Assembly: GCA_963714875.1 (NCBI GenBank)
Contig: CAVQQI010000011.1
Span: 1,434,361-1,498,360, forward strand
Reading direction: 5' to 3'
DNA from: JBAOHV01 sp963714875
Lineage (GTDB): Bacteria; Actinomycetota; Acidimicrobiia; Acidimicrobiales; Microtrichaceae
Length of the DNA: 64,000 nucleotides
Within the stretch, counting starts at the first letter, position 1. Each line of letters begins with the position of its first letter. The notes beneath the pieces were generated by a model. That model worked only from the letters and a program-made list of their open reading frames with translations. It made no database searches and was not told where the DNA came from. Both the position numbers and the translations under genes were made by a program. Below, in pieces: positions 8,660 to 17,906 of the stretch.

Positions 8660-8790
8660 GCGCCGAGGCTACTCCCCTGCCCTCGCGCCACACCGCCGGG
8701 CCAGCGAACGCCGATGATCGGCCCGAAGCGGGGGCGCCAGTGCACGCCAGGACACGCAGAAGCGCACCCGGTTCGTCGGTGTCGTGTCGG

Positions 8791-10224
8791 TCAGGCGCGG
8801 GTTCGGTACTGGGCCCGGGCGCCGACGGCGTCCTTGTTGAGACGCTTCGACAGGTGCAACCCCTCGAGGACCAGCTCGACCGCCGAGGCGACCGCGGCGG
8901 GCGACGGCGACTCGCCGGCGAGCTCGGCGACGGGCACCTTCAACGACGGCACGTCCTCGACGATCGTCGAGTAGTCCGCTGCCGGAACATCCTCGCCGGT
9001 CTCGATCGGGCCGCGCTCCTCGAGCGCCGTGACGACCGCCACCAGGTGCTCGGGGCTGACCCGCTCGCGGAACACCGTGAGGATCGCGCTGCGCACCAGG
9101 TGGTCGAGGATCTGCCCCTCGCGCCCGTCCTCCAGCGTCTCGATCTCGATCTTGCCCGCGGTCGATGCCGGCAGCGCCTCCAGGTCGCACACCCGGGGCA
9201 CCACCTCGTCCTCGCCGGCGAGCAGCGTGCGACGTGCAGCGTTCGCGACCATGACCTCGTAGTTCGACACCGACAGCCGGACCGACACACCCGAGCGCTG
9301 CGAGATGTGAGGGCTCTCGCGGGCCGACTGGGACAGGGTCGCGACGATGTCGGCCATGTGGTCGGGGACCGCCACCGTGATGCCGTCGGCGGTGAAGGGC
9401 TCGGCCTCCTGTTCGATGATGCGGACCTCGGTCCCGACATCGAGCGGGTAGTGGGTGCGCACCTGCGAGCCGAAGCGGTCCTTGAGCGGGGTGATGAGCC
9501 GCCCGCGGTTGGTGTAGTCCTCGGGGTTCGCCGACGCGACGAGCATCAGGTCGAGCGGCAGGTGGATCTTGTAGCCCCGGACCTGGATGTCGCGCTCCTC
9601 GAGCACGTTGAGCAGGCCGACCTGGATGCGCTCGGCCAGATCGGGCAGCTCGTTGATGGCGAAGATGCCACGGTTGGTGCGGGGCACGAGGCCGAAGTGC
9701 AGGGTCTCCAGGTCCGACAGGTGACGTCCCTCGGCGACCTTGATCGGATCGACCTCGCCGATGAGGTCCGCGATGGCGGTGTCCGGCGTGGCGAGCTTCT
9801 CGCCGTAGCGCAGCGAGCGGTGCACCCAGTCGATCGGGGTGTCCTCACCCAGCTCCGCGACGAGCGCCAGCGCATGCGGCGAGACCGGGGCGTAGGGATC
9901 GTCGTTGATCTCGGATCCGGCGACGATCGGCATCCACTCGTCGAGCAGGTCGACCAGCGAGCGGATCATCCGGGTCTTCGCCTGACCCCGCTCACCCAGG
10001 AAGATCACGTCGTGGCCCGCCAGGAGCGCGTTCTCCAGCTGGGGGAACACGGTGTCCTCGTAGCCCATCACCTCCGGGAACAGCTGCTCACCGGCACGGA
10101 TCCGGGCGGTCGCGTTGCGGCGGATCTCGGCCTTCACCGACGACGACACCCACCCGGAGCCACGCAGCTCGCCGAGCGTGGACGGCAGGGTCGTGGGCGG
10201 CGAGGGGATCGTCGGTTGCGACAT
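8791..10224 (-). CDS. AAA+ ATPase of the MoxR/ChlI class
   Basis: A 477-residue ATPase. The Walker A motif is the variant GERGQAKTR at about residue 76, Walker B-like IFAINELPDL at about 186, and the sensor region SANPEDYTNRGRLITPLKDRF at about 250-270 is typical of the helix-2-insert clade. The C-terminal lid domain ends near residue 477. It is followed by the vWA gene on the same strand and preceded by the transglutaminase/alpha-E/ATP-grasp operon on the same strand, 96 bases away. It probably works with the vWA protein as an ATP-driven remodelling pair. The substrate is unknown. Confidence 0.88.
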   Translation of the reverse strand: MSQPTIPSPPTTLPSTLGELRGSGWVSSSVKAEIRRNATARIRAGEQLFPEVMGYEDTVFPQLENALLAGHDVIFLGERGQAKTRMIRSLVDLLDEWMPIVAGSEINDDPYAPVSPHALALVAELGEDTPIDWVHRSLRYGEKLATPDTAIADLIGEVDPIKVAEGRHLSDLETLHFGLVPRTNRGIFAINELPDLAERIQVGLLNVLEERDIQVRGYKIHLPLDLMLVASANPEDYTNRGRLITPLKDRFGSQVRTHYPLDVGTEVRIIEQEAEPFTADGITVAVPDHMADIVATLSQSARESPHISQRSGVSVRLSVSNYEVMVANAARRTLLAGEDEVVPRVCDLEALPASTAGKIEIETLEDGREGQILDHLVRSAILTVFRERVSPEHLVAVVTALEERGPIETGEDVPAADYSTIVEDVPSLKVPVAELAGESPSPAAVASAVELVLEGLHLSKRLNKDAVGARAQYRTRA

Positions 10225-10320
10225 GCGCGCAGGCTACCCGTGCCCGATCAGGCGGCGTGTTCGCGCAGACGGCCCCTGATGGCTCCCGGTGTCCGTCGTG
10301 GCGCCATCGCCCCGAGCGGC

Positions 10321-11322
10321 CTACTGCTGCTGCTGTTGCTGTTGCTGGCGCTGCGCGTCCCGGAGGGAGTGCGTCGACGCGATCGGCGGGGCCGAGAACA
10401 CTCCGGGGGCGACGACGTGTTGATCACGGGTCGGCGGCGAGGGCTGACGCCACGTCTCGCCGGCCGCGACCCGACGGATCTCGACCCACGGCTGGACCTT
10501 CGACTCTGCCTTGCCCAGGAACACACCGCGCTGCGGTTGCACGTCGTCGTAGGAGCGCCCGTGACCGATGGTGACGTGCCGTTCGCCCACGACCTGGCTG
10601 TTGGTCGGGTCCAGGGCGAGCCATCCCCACCCGGGTATCGCTGCTTCGAACCACGCGTGGGTCTGCACGACCACGGCCTCCGCACCTGGTTCCAGCCCTG
10701 CGGCGTCGTGGTCGGTGAACAGGTAGCCAGAGACGTAGCGGGCGGGGATGCCCAGCGAGCGGCACATCGCGACCGCCAGGTGCGCGTAGTCCTGGCACAC
10801 CCCCGCTCCCCCCGACAGGACCTCCTCGGGCGGGGTGCCCACCTCTGTCGCGTCGACCTCGTAGGACAGCGTCGAGCCGACGAAGCGGTGCACCGAGAGC
10901 ACCACGCCCACCACGTCGGGGCCGGCGAGCTCGCACTGGCGCAGCGCAGCGGCGCGCACACCCGGACCCGCCTCGGTGTGGCCGTCGACCGAGAGGTACT
11001 CGATGTGGTCGTCGATGAACCCCGGGATCGACAGGGCCTCCAACCGGGGTGCTGCGGTCGGCAGCGGACGGGGCCGGGTCTCGACCGATGAGTCGGCGAC
11101 GACCTCCATCGAGTCGTGGGGACGCCGGATCCCGAACGAATCGACCCTGGTCCCCCAGTAGTCGACGTGGCTGAACACCCTGGCCGCGGGCGTGACGCTG
11201 AAGCGGTAGTCCAACAGCCGCTGGCAGTCGTCGGTGACGGGGCAGGCCCGCACCTCGTTCTGGGACTCGACGATCTCCGCGGAGTAGGTGAACAGCGTCC
11301 GGTTGGAGATCTCGAACCTCAC
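10321..11322 (-). CDS. Transglutaminase-like cysteine protease family protein (bacterial N-terminal + core domain)
   Basis: A 333-residue protein with the beta-sandwich N-terminal domain of bacterial transglutaminase-like proteins, then the papain-like core. The catalytic Cys is in GVCQDYAHLA (about residue 174), His in THAWFEA (about 224) and Asp in LDPTNSQVVG (about 236). The start is GTG 11322, which overlaps the alpha-E stop (GTGA); the longer upstream open frame lacks support. The protein ends with an uninterrupted run of eight glutamines. Together with the alpha-E and circularly permuted ATP-grasp proteins it forms a widely conserved triad predicted to make or cleave peptide or amide bonds. 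Confidence 0.9.
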   Translation of the reverse strand: MRFEISNRTLFTYSAEIVESQNEVRACPVTDDCQRLLDYRFSVTPAARVFSHVDYWGTRVDSFGIRRPHDSMEVVADSSVETRPRPLPTAAPRLEALSIPGFIDDHIEYLSVDGHTEAGPGVRAAALRQCELAGPDVVGVVLSVHRFVGSTLSYEVDATEVGTPPEEVLSGGAGVCQDYAHLAVAMCRSLGIPARYVSGYLFTDHDAAGLEPGAEAVVVQTHAWFEAAIPGWGWLALDPTNSQVVGERHVTIGHGRSYDDVQPQRGVFLGKAESKVQPWVEIRRVAAGETWRQPSPPTRDQHVVAPGVFSAPPIASTHSLRDAQRQQQQQQQQ

Positions 11323-12329
11323 CTGGTCACCAGCCTGCTCGTCGGCTCCGCCCCCGGGATGACGGGCTCGCCCGGCAGCAGCGACAGCGAGCGAAGGTCC
11401 AGATCGACCCGGTACGAGAAGCACTCCGCCGCGACGGCGGTGGCGACGTCGCTGATCTGGGACTCGACCACGCCCAGCACGTCGTCGAACCTGCCGGCCG
11501 CGAGCTCGACGGCGTCGGCGAACTCGAGCTCGGCACGCACCCGCCCCAGGAGTCGGAGCCCCACCGAACGCGCGCCGGTCGGACGGTCGCTGAGCCCGCC
11601 GAGGATCTCCTCGGCCTGACGCAACGAGAACAGCACGCTGCGCGGCAACGTCGGCGACAGCAGCAGCAGTTCGATCATCGCCGCGGCGGAATACCCCCGG
11701 TACTGACGTCGGTACGCCTGCAGCGCCGAGGCCGAGCGCAGGGTCGCCGCCCACTCGTGCACGGCGTCGGGCTGGTGGCGCGGGTGGCGGACCCGCAACG
11801 TGCGGACGCTCATCTCGGCCCGCTCCAGCAGCAGCCCCAGCATGAAGAAGCGCCAGGCGTCCTCACGCGACCACGACTCCATCGCGCACCCCATCACACC
11901 CTGGATCCCCGACCGCACGAATCCGTAGAGCTCGAAGGGCTGCACGGCCAGGTCGTCGGCCAGATCGCGGGCGCCCAGGTTGAGGTGCAGCGAGTTGAGC
12001 GACTCCCACAGCTCGAGGGCGAGGTGGTCGCGGACCCCCCGGGCGTTGTCACGGGCCTGGGCGATCGAGGCCACGATCGCCCCGGGGTTGTCACTGCCCA
12101 TCACCAGGAACTCCGACACCGGCGCCGCGGTGCGCGGGTAGCCGGTCTCGATGTAGTCGGCCTCGAGTCCCACCGACACGAGCAGGTCCGACCAGGCCTC
12201 CACCTCCTCGGCCGGGGTCACCTCCAGCAACCGGTGGTAGGTCACGTCGAGCTGGCGTGCGGTGCTCTCGGCGCGCTCCAGGTAGCGGCCACACCAGAAC
12301 AGGTACTCCGCGGTCCGCGCCAACATCAC
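11319..12329 (-). CDS. Alpha-E domain protein (DUF403)
   Basis: A 336-residue all-helical protein of the alpha-E family. It begins LARTAEYLFWCGRYLERAE, the usual signature with conserved R, W and E residues, and has regularly spaced helices throughout. The start overlaps the ATP-grasp stop codon (GTG at 12329 or ATG at 12326), so all three genes of this operon are translationally coupled. The biochemical role is unknown. In the family it always accompanies a circularly permuted ATP-grasp ligase and a transglutaminase, so it is probably a partner or tRNA/peptide-binding helper of that predicted amide-bond system. Confidence 0.92.
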   Translation of the reverse strand: MMLARTAEYLFWCGRYLERAESTARQLDVTYHRLLEVTPAEEVEAWSDLLVSVGLEADYIETGYPRTAAPVSEFLVMGSDNPGAIVASIAQARDNARGVRDHLALELWESLNSLHLNLGARDLADDLAVQPFELYGFVRSGIQGVMGCAMESWSREDAWRFFMLGLLLERAEMSVRTLRVRHPRHQPDAVHEWAATLRSASALQAYRRQYRGYSAAAMIELLLLSPTLPRSVLFSLRQAEEILGGLSDRPTGARSVGLRLLGRVRAELEFADAVELAAGRFDDVLGVVESQISDVATAVAAECFSYRVDLDLRSLSLLPGEPVIPGAEPTSRLVTR

Positions 12330-13996
12330 GTCCCCTCCCCCACCGCGCCCGCGGTCATCACCATCGAGGTGATGTCCACGGTCCCGGTCGCCGGTTCGAT
12401 GTCGAGCAGGTCCTCGTCGAGGTCGGCGCCGTCGGCGGCGTGGGGATCGTCGCGACCGACCTCGGCAGCGGGCACCGGAGCCGGTGCCAGCACCCAGGTG
12501 TCCTTCGCCCCTCCGCCCTGGGACGAGTTGACCACCAGCGACCCCTTGCGCATCGCCACGCGGGTCAGCCCGCCGGGGACCACCTCCACGCGTTCGCCGG
12601 ACAGCACGAAGGGCCGCAGGTCGACGTGGCGTCCCTCGAAGTGCTCGTCGATCAGCGCAGGGTGACGCGACAGCGCCACGACCTCCTGGGCGATGTAGTT
12701 GCGCGGATCGGCCACGATCGCGGCGCGGGCCTCCTCGAGCTCGGCTTCGGTGGCGTGCGGACCGATCACCAACCCGTAGCCCCCCGCCTCGCCGACCGGT
12801 TTCACGACCAACTCGTCGAGGCGGGACAGCACCTCGGCGCGCTGCTCCTCGTCCCAGAGAAGATACGTCGTGACGTTGGGCAGGATCGGCTCCTCGCCCA
12901 GGTAGTAGCGGATCATGTCCGGGACGAAGGCGTAGACGGCCTTGTCGTCGGCGACACCGTTGCCGACAGCGTTCGCGATCGTGACGTTGCCCGCCCGAGC
13001 CGCCGCCATCAGCCCCGGGACACCGAGCGAGGAGTCGGGCCGGAACACGACCGGGTCGAGGTACTGATCGTCCACCCGCCGGTAGATGACGTCGACCCGC
13101 TGGAGCCCTGCGGTGGTCCGCATGGACACGACGTGGTCATCGACGACCAGATCCCGCCCCTCGACGAGCTCGACGCCCATCTCGGTGGCCAGGAAGGCGT
13201 GCTCGAAGTACGCCGAGTTGAACATGCCCGGGGTGAGCACGACCACGGTCGGCGAGTCCCCGCCCGACGGTGGACTCGCCCGCCGCAGGGCATCCAACAG
13301 CTTGCGGCCGTAGCCGTCCACGCGACGCACACGCTCACCGGCGAACAGCTGCGGCAACACCCGGGTCAGCGCCGCCCGACTCTCGATGACGTAGGACACC
13401 CCGCTGGGGCTCCGCAGGTTGTCCTCCAGCACCCGGTACTCGCCCCGGGCGTCGCGGATCACATCGATCCCCGCGACCAGGCAGCGCGCACCGACCGGGA
13501 CCGGCACGCCGAACGCCTCCTGGGTGAACCCCTCCGAGCTCAGCACCAACCAGCGCGGGACCACACCGTCGTGGACGATCTCCATCCCGCCGACGTACAG
13601 GTCATCGAGGAACCGGTTGAGCGCCGTGACCCGTTGGACCAGACCACGTTCGAGGTGCGCCCACTCGTCGCTCGGGATGATCCGGGGCACCAGGTCCATC
13701 GGAAAGGTGCGCTCGATGCCCACTCCGGACTCGTCCTCCTCGTCGTCGTACACGGTGAAGGTGATGCCCTGGGTCCGGAATGCCGCGGTGCGGCGACGCT
13801 CGGCCCGCGCCAGGTCCTCGGGGGTCAACATGCCCAACGCATCGACGAGACGCCGGTAGTGCGGGCGAACCGAGCCGTCGTCGTCGATCACCTCGTCGTG
13901 GAACCCGTCAGTGGTGTACTCGTCGAACCAGTTGCCCACCGCGGCGACGGTACGGCCGCGCACCCCGCGGCGAAAGGTCGCGGAGCCCGGGTTCAC
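12326..13996 (-). CDS. Circularly permuted ATP-grasp family protein (DUF404/DUF407)
   Basis: A 556-residue predicted ligase forming amide bonds between amino-acid or peptide substrates using ATP. Family landmarks are GITFTVY, the segment FPMDLVPRIIPSDEW, DDLYVGG, LTPGMFNSAYFEHAFLA and the metal/ATP-binding stretch KPVGEAGGYGLVIG near residue 400. It is the first gene of the operon ATP-grasp, alpha-E, transglutaminase. The GTG at 13996 is the earliest start; a GTG at 13939 is also possible. Three copies of a TTCACGAAAC repeat lie directly upstream. The natural substrate of this conserved triad has not been established. Confidence 0.92.
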   Translation of the reverse strand: MNPGSATFRRGVRGRTVAAVGNWFDEYTTDGFHDEVIDDDGSVRPHYRRLVDALGMLTPEDLARAERRRTAAFRTQGITFTVYDDEEDESGVGIERTFPMDLVPRIIPSDEWAHLERGLVQRVTALNRFLDDLYVGGMEIVHDGVVPRWLVLSSEGFTQEAFGVPVPVGARCLVAGIDVIRDARGEYRVLEDNLRSPSGVSYVIESRAALTRVLPQLFAGERVRRVDGYGRKLLDALRRASPPSGGDSPTVVVLTPGMFNSAYFEHAFLATEMGVELVEGRDLVVDDHVVSMRTTAGLQRVDVIYRRVDDQYLDPVVFRPDSSLGVPGLMAAARAGNVTIANAVGNGVADDKAVYAFVPDMIRYYLGEEPILPNVTTYLLWDEEQRAEVLSRLDELVVKPVGEAGGYGLVIGPHATEAELEEARAAIVADPRNYIAQEVVALSRHPALIDEHFEGRHVDLRPFVLSGERVEVVPGGLTRVAMRKGSLVVNSSQGGGAKDTWVLAPAPVPAAEVGRDDPHAADGADLDEDLLDIEPATGTVDITSMVMTAGAVGEGT

Positions 13997-14002
13997 ACGG
14001 CG

Positions 14003-14049
14003 TTCACGAAACGGGGGGTGTTCACGAAACCGGGCTGATCACGAAACGG
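14003..14049 (-). repeat. Three direct repeats (TTCACGAAAC) before the ATP-grasp operon
   Basis: On the plus strand, ttcacgaaacgg (14003), ttcacgaaaccg (14021) and atcacgaaacgg (14038) repeat with 17-18 bp spacing. Partial copies flank them (ttcacacgg at 13992, ttcacc at 14055). They fill the gap between the prmA stop (14056) and the ATP-grasp start (13996). The spacing and promoter position suggest cooperative binding of a regulator, which cannot be named. Confidence 0.5.
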
Positions 14050-14055
14050 AGGGAT

Positions 14056-14955
14056 TCACCAGACCGGGGCGTCGCCTGTCGTCGGGGCCGAGCCGTCGCC
14101 GCGCAGCACCGCCGCCACCCACCCGTCGTCTCGATGCACTGCCTGCACCGACATCACGCCCCTACATCCCAGCGCAGCGACCGCCCGGTCGAGCTGGTGC
14201 TCGAGCAGCCCTCCCACGACGATCGCCCCGCCCCTGGCGGTGTGGGCGGCCAACTCCGGAGCGAGCTCTTCGACGACCGGGAGCAGCAGGTTGGCGAGCA
14301 CCAGGTCGAAGGTGCCCTCGACCGAGTCCAGCGGTGTCGGGGCGACACGGGCCCGGCCGGACACACCGTTGAGTTCCGCAGCGCTGGTCGTGGCGATGAC
14401 CGCCGCGGGGTCGATGTCGATCGCGGTCAGCGTGCTCTCGCCGAGCAGCAGTGCAGCAATTCCCAGCACCCCGGTGCCGCAGCCGACGTCCAGCACCCGC
14501 GTCGCCGAGGGCGCCAGCGGTTCGAGCACCGCCAGGCACGCTCGGGTACTGGGGTGGCTGCCGGCGCCGAACGAGGGGCCGGGGTCGAGCACCACCTCGA
14601 TGCGTCCGGCCGCACCGGACACATCGGATCGGGGCGACGGGACCCAGTGGGGTCGGACCAGCAGTCGCTGTCCACACGGCCACGCACGAGCGCTGCGGTG
14701 CCACGCGGTGTCCCAACCTGGTTCCTGATCCAGGACACGCACCCCCAGCACGCCCTCGAATCCGGCTGCGACCACCCCGTTCGCATCGAGCACGTCGGCG
14801 GGGTCGACGTCGGCGACGAGCACCACGGTGCGGTCGCGGTCGACTGCGGGCGCTGCGTCGTCGGCGCCGGGGAGCTCGCTGACCGCGGATGCTCCGAGCG
14901 TGAACAGACGATCCGCGAGCAGTTCCGCCTCGGCGCTGCGCACCACGAACTCCAT
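14056..14955 (-). CDS. prmA: Ribosomal protein L11 methyltransferase-like protein
   Basis: A 299-residue SAM-dependent methyltransferase. Motif I is VLDVGCGTGVLGIAA at about residue 155, preceded by the PrmA signature FGAGSHPSTRACLAVLE. The post-catalytic motif is ANLLLPVVEELAPEL, the equivalent of the N-[IL]-L loop of N-methyltransferases. The family trimethylates ribosomal protein L11. I chose ATG 14955 (MEFVVRSAEAELL) because it gives the normal family length; the frame is open to 15099 but that part is arginine-rich and unlike the family. It is transcribed away from the sdh operon. Confidence 0.85.
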   Translation of the reverse strand: MEFVVRSAEAELLADRLFTLGASAVSELPGADDAAPAVDRDRTVVLVADVDPADVLDANGVVAAGFEGVLGVRVLDQEPGWDTAWHRSARAWPCGQRLLVRPHWVPSPRSDVSGAAGRIEVVLDPGPSFGAGSHPSTRACLAVLEPLAPSATRVLDVGCGTGVLGIAALLLGESTLTAIDIDPAAVIATTSAAELNGVSGRARVAPTPLDSVEGTFDLVLANLLLPVVEELAPELAAHTARGGAIVVGGLLEHQLDRAVAALGCRGVMSVQAVHRDDGWVAAVLRGDGSAPTTGDAPVW

Positions 14956-15110
14956 CGGGGCAGCGGACCGACGGCGTCGACCGGCGGCCGACGGATCGGT
15001 CACGGTCTTCCCGGGCGCACCAGCACGCTGCGCAGCGTACGCGCGGTGGTTGGTCCACCCCCTGCGCATCGCACTAGCTTCGGCCCCACAGTGCTCCACG
15101 GAGGAGATGC

Positions 15111-15860
15111 ATGACCGCAGCGATCGAGCGTCGGCCCGGGGCCGATGCCCCGCAGGTGAACCCCAGCCGCAAGAAGTCGAAGTTCTGGCCGGCCGAGTTC
15201 TACTCGACCGCGGTCGGCAAGAAGTGGGTCATGGCACTCACCGGCGTCGGGCTGATGGGTTTCGTGTTCGTCCACATGGTGGGCAACCTGAAGATGTTCC
15301 TCGGCCGCACCGAGTTCGACTACTACGCCGAGAGCCTGCGCACGCTGCTCTATCCGATCCTGCCGCACCACGTCGTGCTGTGGGGTTTCCGCATCGGCCT
15401 GATCGCCATGTTCGCCTTCCACATCCACTCGGCGTTCACCCTGACCCGGATGAACCACCGGGCACGGCCCATCAAGTACCAGTCCTCCCGCGACTACATC
15501 GCAGTCAGCTTCGCGTCGCGCACCATGCGCTGGACCGGGATCATCATCGGCCTCTACATCCTGTTCCACCTGGCCGACCTGACATGGGGCTTCGCCAACC
15601 CGGACTTCGTGCGTGGTGCGGCCTACGACAACCTCGTGGCCAGCTTCGAGCGGTGGCCCGTCGCGCTCATCTACGTCGCGGCCAACATCGCCCTGGGCAT
15701 CCACCTGTTCCACGGCGGCTGGTCGATGTTCCAGTCCCTCGGGATGAACAGCCCCCGCTACAACAACGCCCGCCGCATCTTCGCCGCAGGGTTCGCCGTC
15801 ACGGTCGCCGGCATCAACTGCGTGTTCCCCATCGCGGTGCTCGCCGGCGTGGTGTCCTGA
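15111..15860 (+). CDS. sdhC: Succinate dehydrogenase cytochrome b subunit (B-type)
   Basis: A 249-residue membrane anchor with five predicted helices and the histidines expected for two hemes b (FVHMVGNLKM, FHIHSAFTL, LFHLADLTW, IHLFHGGWS). Single-polypeptide anchors without SdhD are characteristic of type B succinate:quinone oxidoreductases, which normally use menaquinone. The start ATG 15111 follows GGAGGAG five bases upstream. It heads the operon sdhC-sdhA-sdhB, linking the citric-acid cycle to respiration. Confidence 0.95.
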   Translation: MTAAIERRPGADAPQVNPSRKKSKFWPAEFYSTAVGKKWVMALTGVGLMGFVFVHMVGNLKMFLGRTEFDYYAESLRTLLYPILPHHVVLWGFRIGLIAMFAFHIHSAFTLTRMNHRARPIKYQSSRDYIAVSFASRTMRWTGIIIGLYILFHLADLTWGFANPDFVRGAAYDNLVASFERWPVALIYVAANIALGIHLFHGGWSMFQSLGMNSPRYNNARRIFAAGFAVTVAGINCVFPIAVLAGVVS

Positions 15861-15951
15861 CCGGTCGAACGACCTGCTCGCGGCGCATCCTGTACCTGCA
15901 CCCGAACACACCGAACTCCCCCATCGACCCACGACGACCAGGAGCCCCACC

Positions 15952-17880
15952 GTGGCACTGACGCTCGATTCCAAGATCCCCGCCGGCCCCCTGGCCGACA
16001 AGTGGAACAACCACAAGTTCGACCTGAAGCTGGTCAACCCGAGCAACCGTCGCAAGTTCGACGTGATCGTCGTCGGCTCGGGCCTGGCCGGCGCTGGCGC
16101 TGCGGCGTCACTCGGCGAAGCCGGGTACAACGTGAAGGTCTTCACCTATCACGACTCGCCTCGGCGGGCGCACTCGATCGCGGCGCAGGGCGGCATCAAC
16201 GCAGCGAAGAACTACAAGAACGACGGCGACAGCGTCTACCGCCTCTTCTACGACACGGTGAAGGGCGGCGACTACCGCGCACGTGAGGGCAACGTGCACC
16301 GCCTCGCCGAGGTCTCCAGCAACATCATCGACCAGGCCACCGCCCAGGGCGTGCCGTTCGCCCGTGAGTACGGCGGTCTGCTCGACAACCGCTCGTTCGG
16401 CGGCGCACAGGTCGCCCGCACCTTCTACGCACGGGGCCAGACCGGCCAGCAGCTGCTGCTGGGCGCCTACCAGGCCATGGCCCGCCAGATCCATCTGGGA
16501 TCGGTGCAGCTCTACAACCGCATGGACGTCCAGGACGTCGTCGTGCACGACGGCCGCGCCCAGGGCATCGTCGCCCGCGACCTGCTCACCGGAGAGATGT
16601 CGGCCCACTCCGCGCACGCCGTGCTGCTGTGCACCGGCGGCTACGGCAACGTCTACTTCCTGTCGACCAACGCCAAGGCGTGCAACGTCACCGCCACCTG
16701 GCGTGCACACAAGAAGGGCGCTGCGTTCGCCAACCCCTGCTACACGCAGATCCACCCCACCTGCATCCCGCCGGCGGATGAGTTCCAGTCGAAGCTGACG
16801 CTGATGTCGGAGTCGCTGCGCAACGACGGGCGCATCTGGGCCCCCGTCGAGTTCGACGAGCAGCGCGCACCGGGCGACATCCCCGAGGACGCCCGTGACT
16901 ACTTCCTGGAGCGCAAGTACCCCGCGTTCGGCAACCTGGTCCCCCGCGACGTCGCCTCACGCAACGCGAAGACCGTCGTCGACGAGGGCCGCGGCGTCGG
17001 CCCGCTCCGCAACGGCGTCTACCTGGACTTCGCCGACGCGATCGAGCGGTTCGGCGCAGAGACGATCAAGGCCCGCTACGGGAACCTGTTCGACATGTAC
17101 GAGCGCATCACGGGCGAGAACCCGTACGCCGTCCCGATGCGGATCTACCCCGCCACCCACTACACGATGGGTGGGCTGTGGGTGGACTACAACCTGCAGA
17201 CCACGATCCCCGGTCTGTTCGCCCTGGGCGAGGCCAACTTCAGCGACCACGGCGCCAACCGACTGGGCGCCTCGGCACTGATGCAGGGACTGGCCGACGG
17301 CTACTTCGTGGCACCCGAGACCGTCCCCGGCTACCTGGCCGACCTGCTGGGCACCGACGCCCTGCCCACCTCGCACGAGGCGTTCACCACCTCGCTCGAC
17401 GAGTGTCGGTCGCGCGCCGACCAGCTGCTCGCGATCAAGGGCACCCACTCGGTGGACCACTACCACCGCGAGCTGGGCAAGTTGGTCTGGGACTACTGCG
17501 GCATGGCCCGCAACCGCACGGGGCTGGAGAAGGCCCTCTCGGAGATCCCCGCGCTGCGCGAGGAGTTCTGGACCGACGTCAAGGTGCTCGGTGACGGCAT
17601 GAGCTACAACCAGTCGCTCGAGAAGGCGTTGCGCGTCGCGGACTTCATGGAGTTCGCCGAGCTCAAGGTGCGAGACGCACTGCACCGCGAGGAGTCCTGC
17701 GGCGGCCACTTCCGTGAGGAGCACCAGACCGAGGAGGGCGAGGCGAAGCGCGACGACGAGAACTTCGCCTACGTCGCGGCCTGGGAGTACGGCGGGCCCG
17801 ACATCCAGAACGACGCGGTGCTCAACAAGGAGCCACTCGTGTTCGAGAACGTCCAGTTGACCCAGCGCAGCTACAAGTAG
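15952..17880 (+). CDS. sdhA: Succinate dehydrogenase/fumarate reductase flavoprotein subunit
   Basis: A 642-residue flavoprotein oxidising succinate to fumarate. The dinucleotide-binding motif VVGSGLAGAGAAASLGEAGY is at about residues 41-60. The covalent FAD site is RRAHSIAAQGGINA at about 68-81. Substrate-binding residues include IHPTCIP and ATHYTMGGLWVD, with NRLGASALMQGL in the capping/FAD region. The length and the HPTCIP form fit the B-type complex. It is 91 bases downstream of sdhC and 26 bases upstream of sdhB. No frame problems were seen. Confidence 0.97.
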   Translation: MALTLDSKIPAGPLADKWNNHKFDLKLVNPSNRRKFDVIVVGSGLAGAGAAASLGEAGYNVKVFTYHDSPRRAHSIAAQGGINAAKNYKNDGDSVYRLFYDTVKGGDYRAREGNVHRLAEVSSNIIDQATAQGVPFAREYGGLLDNRSFGGAQVARTFYARGQTGQQLLLGAYQAMARQIHLGSVQLYNRMDVQDVVVHDGRAQGIVARDLLTGEMSAHSAHAVLLCTGGYGNVYFLSTNAKACNVTATWRAHKKGAAFANPCYTQIHPTCIPPADEFQSKLTLMSESLRNDGRIWAPVEFDEQRAPGDIPEDARDYFLERKYPAFGNLVPRDVASRNAKTVVDEGRGVGPLRNGVYLDFADAIERFGAETIKARYGNLFDMYERITGENPYAVPMRIYPATHYTMGGLWVDYNLQTTIPGLFALGEANFSDHGANRLGASALMQGLADGYFVAPETVPGYLADLLGTDALPTSHEAFTTSLDECRSRADQLLAIKGTHSVDHYHRELGKLVWDYCGMARNRTGLEKALSEIPALREEFWTDVKVLGDGMSYNQSLEKALRVADFMEFAELKVRDALHREESCGGHFREEHQTEEGEAKRDDENFAYVAAWEYGGPDIQNDAVLNKEPLVFENVQLTQRSYK

Positions 17881-17906
17881 CGGCGAGCTCGGAGAAGGAA
17901 CTCCCC

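Noticed and set aside
6590..8974. A large plus-strand open frame opposite the vWA gene
   Set aside because: Composition is typical of an antisense frame (V/L/H/R-rich) with no domain; the minus strand has a full vWA protein.
6656..10224. The AAA+/vWA pair as magnesium chelatase I and D subunits serving BchH
   Set aside because: The vWA protein lacks the N-terminal AAA domain of BchD, the ATPase has a variant Walker A, and BchH lies in a different sequence block.
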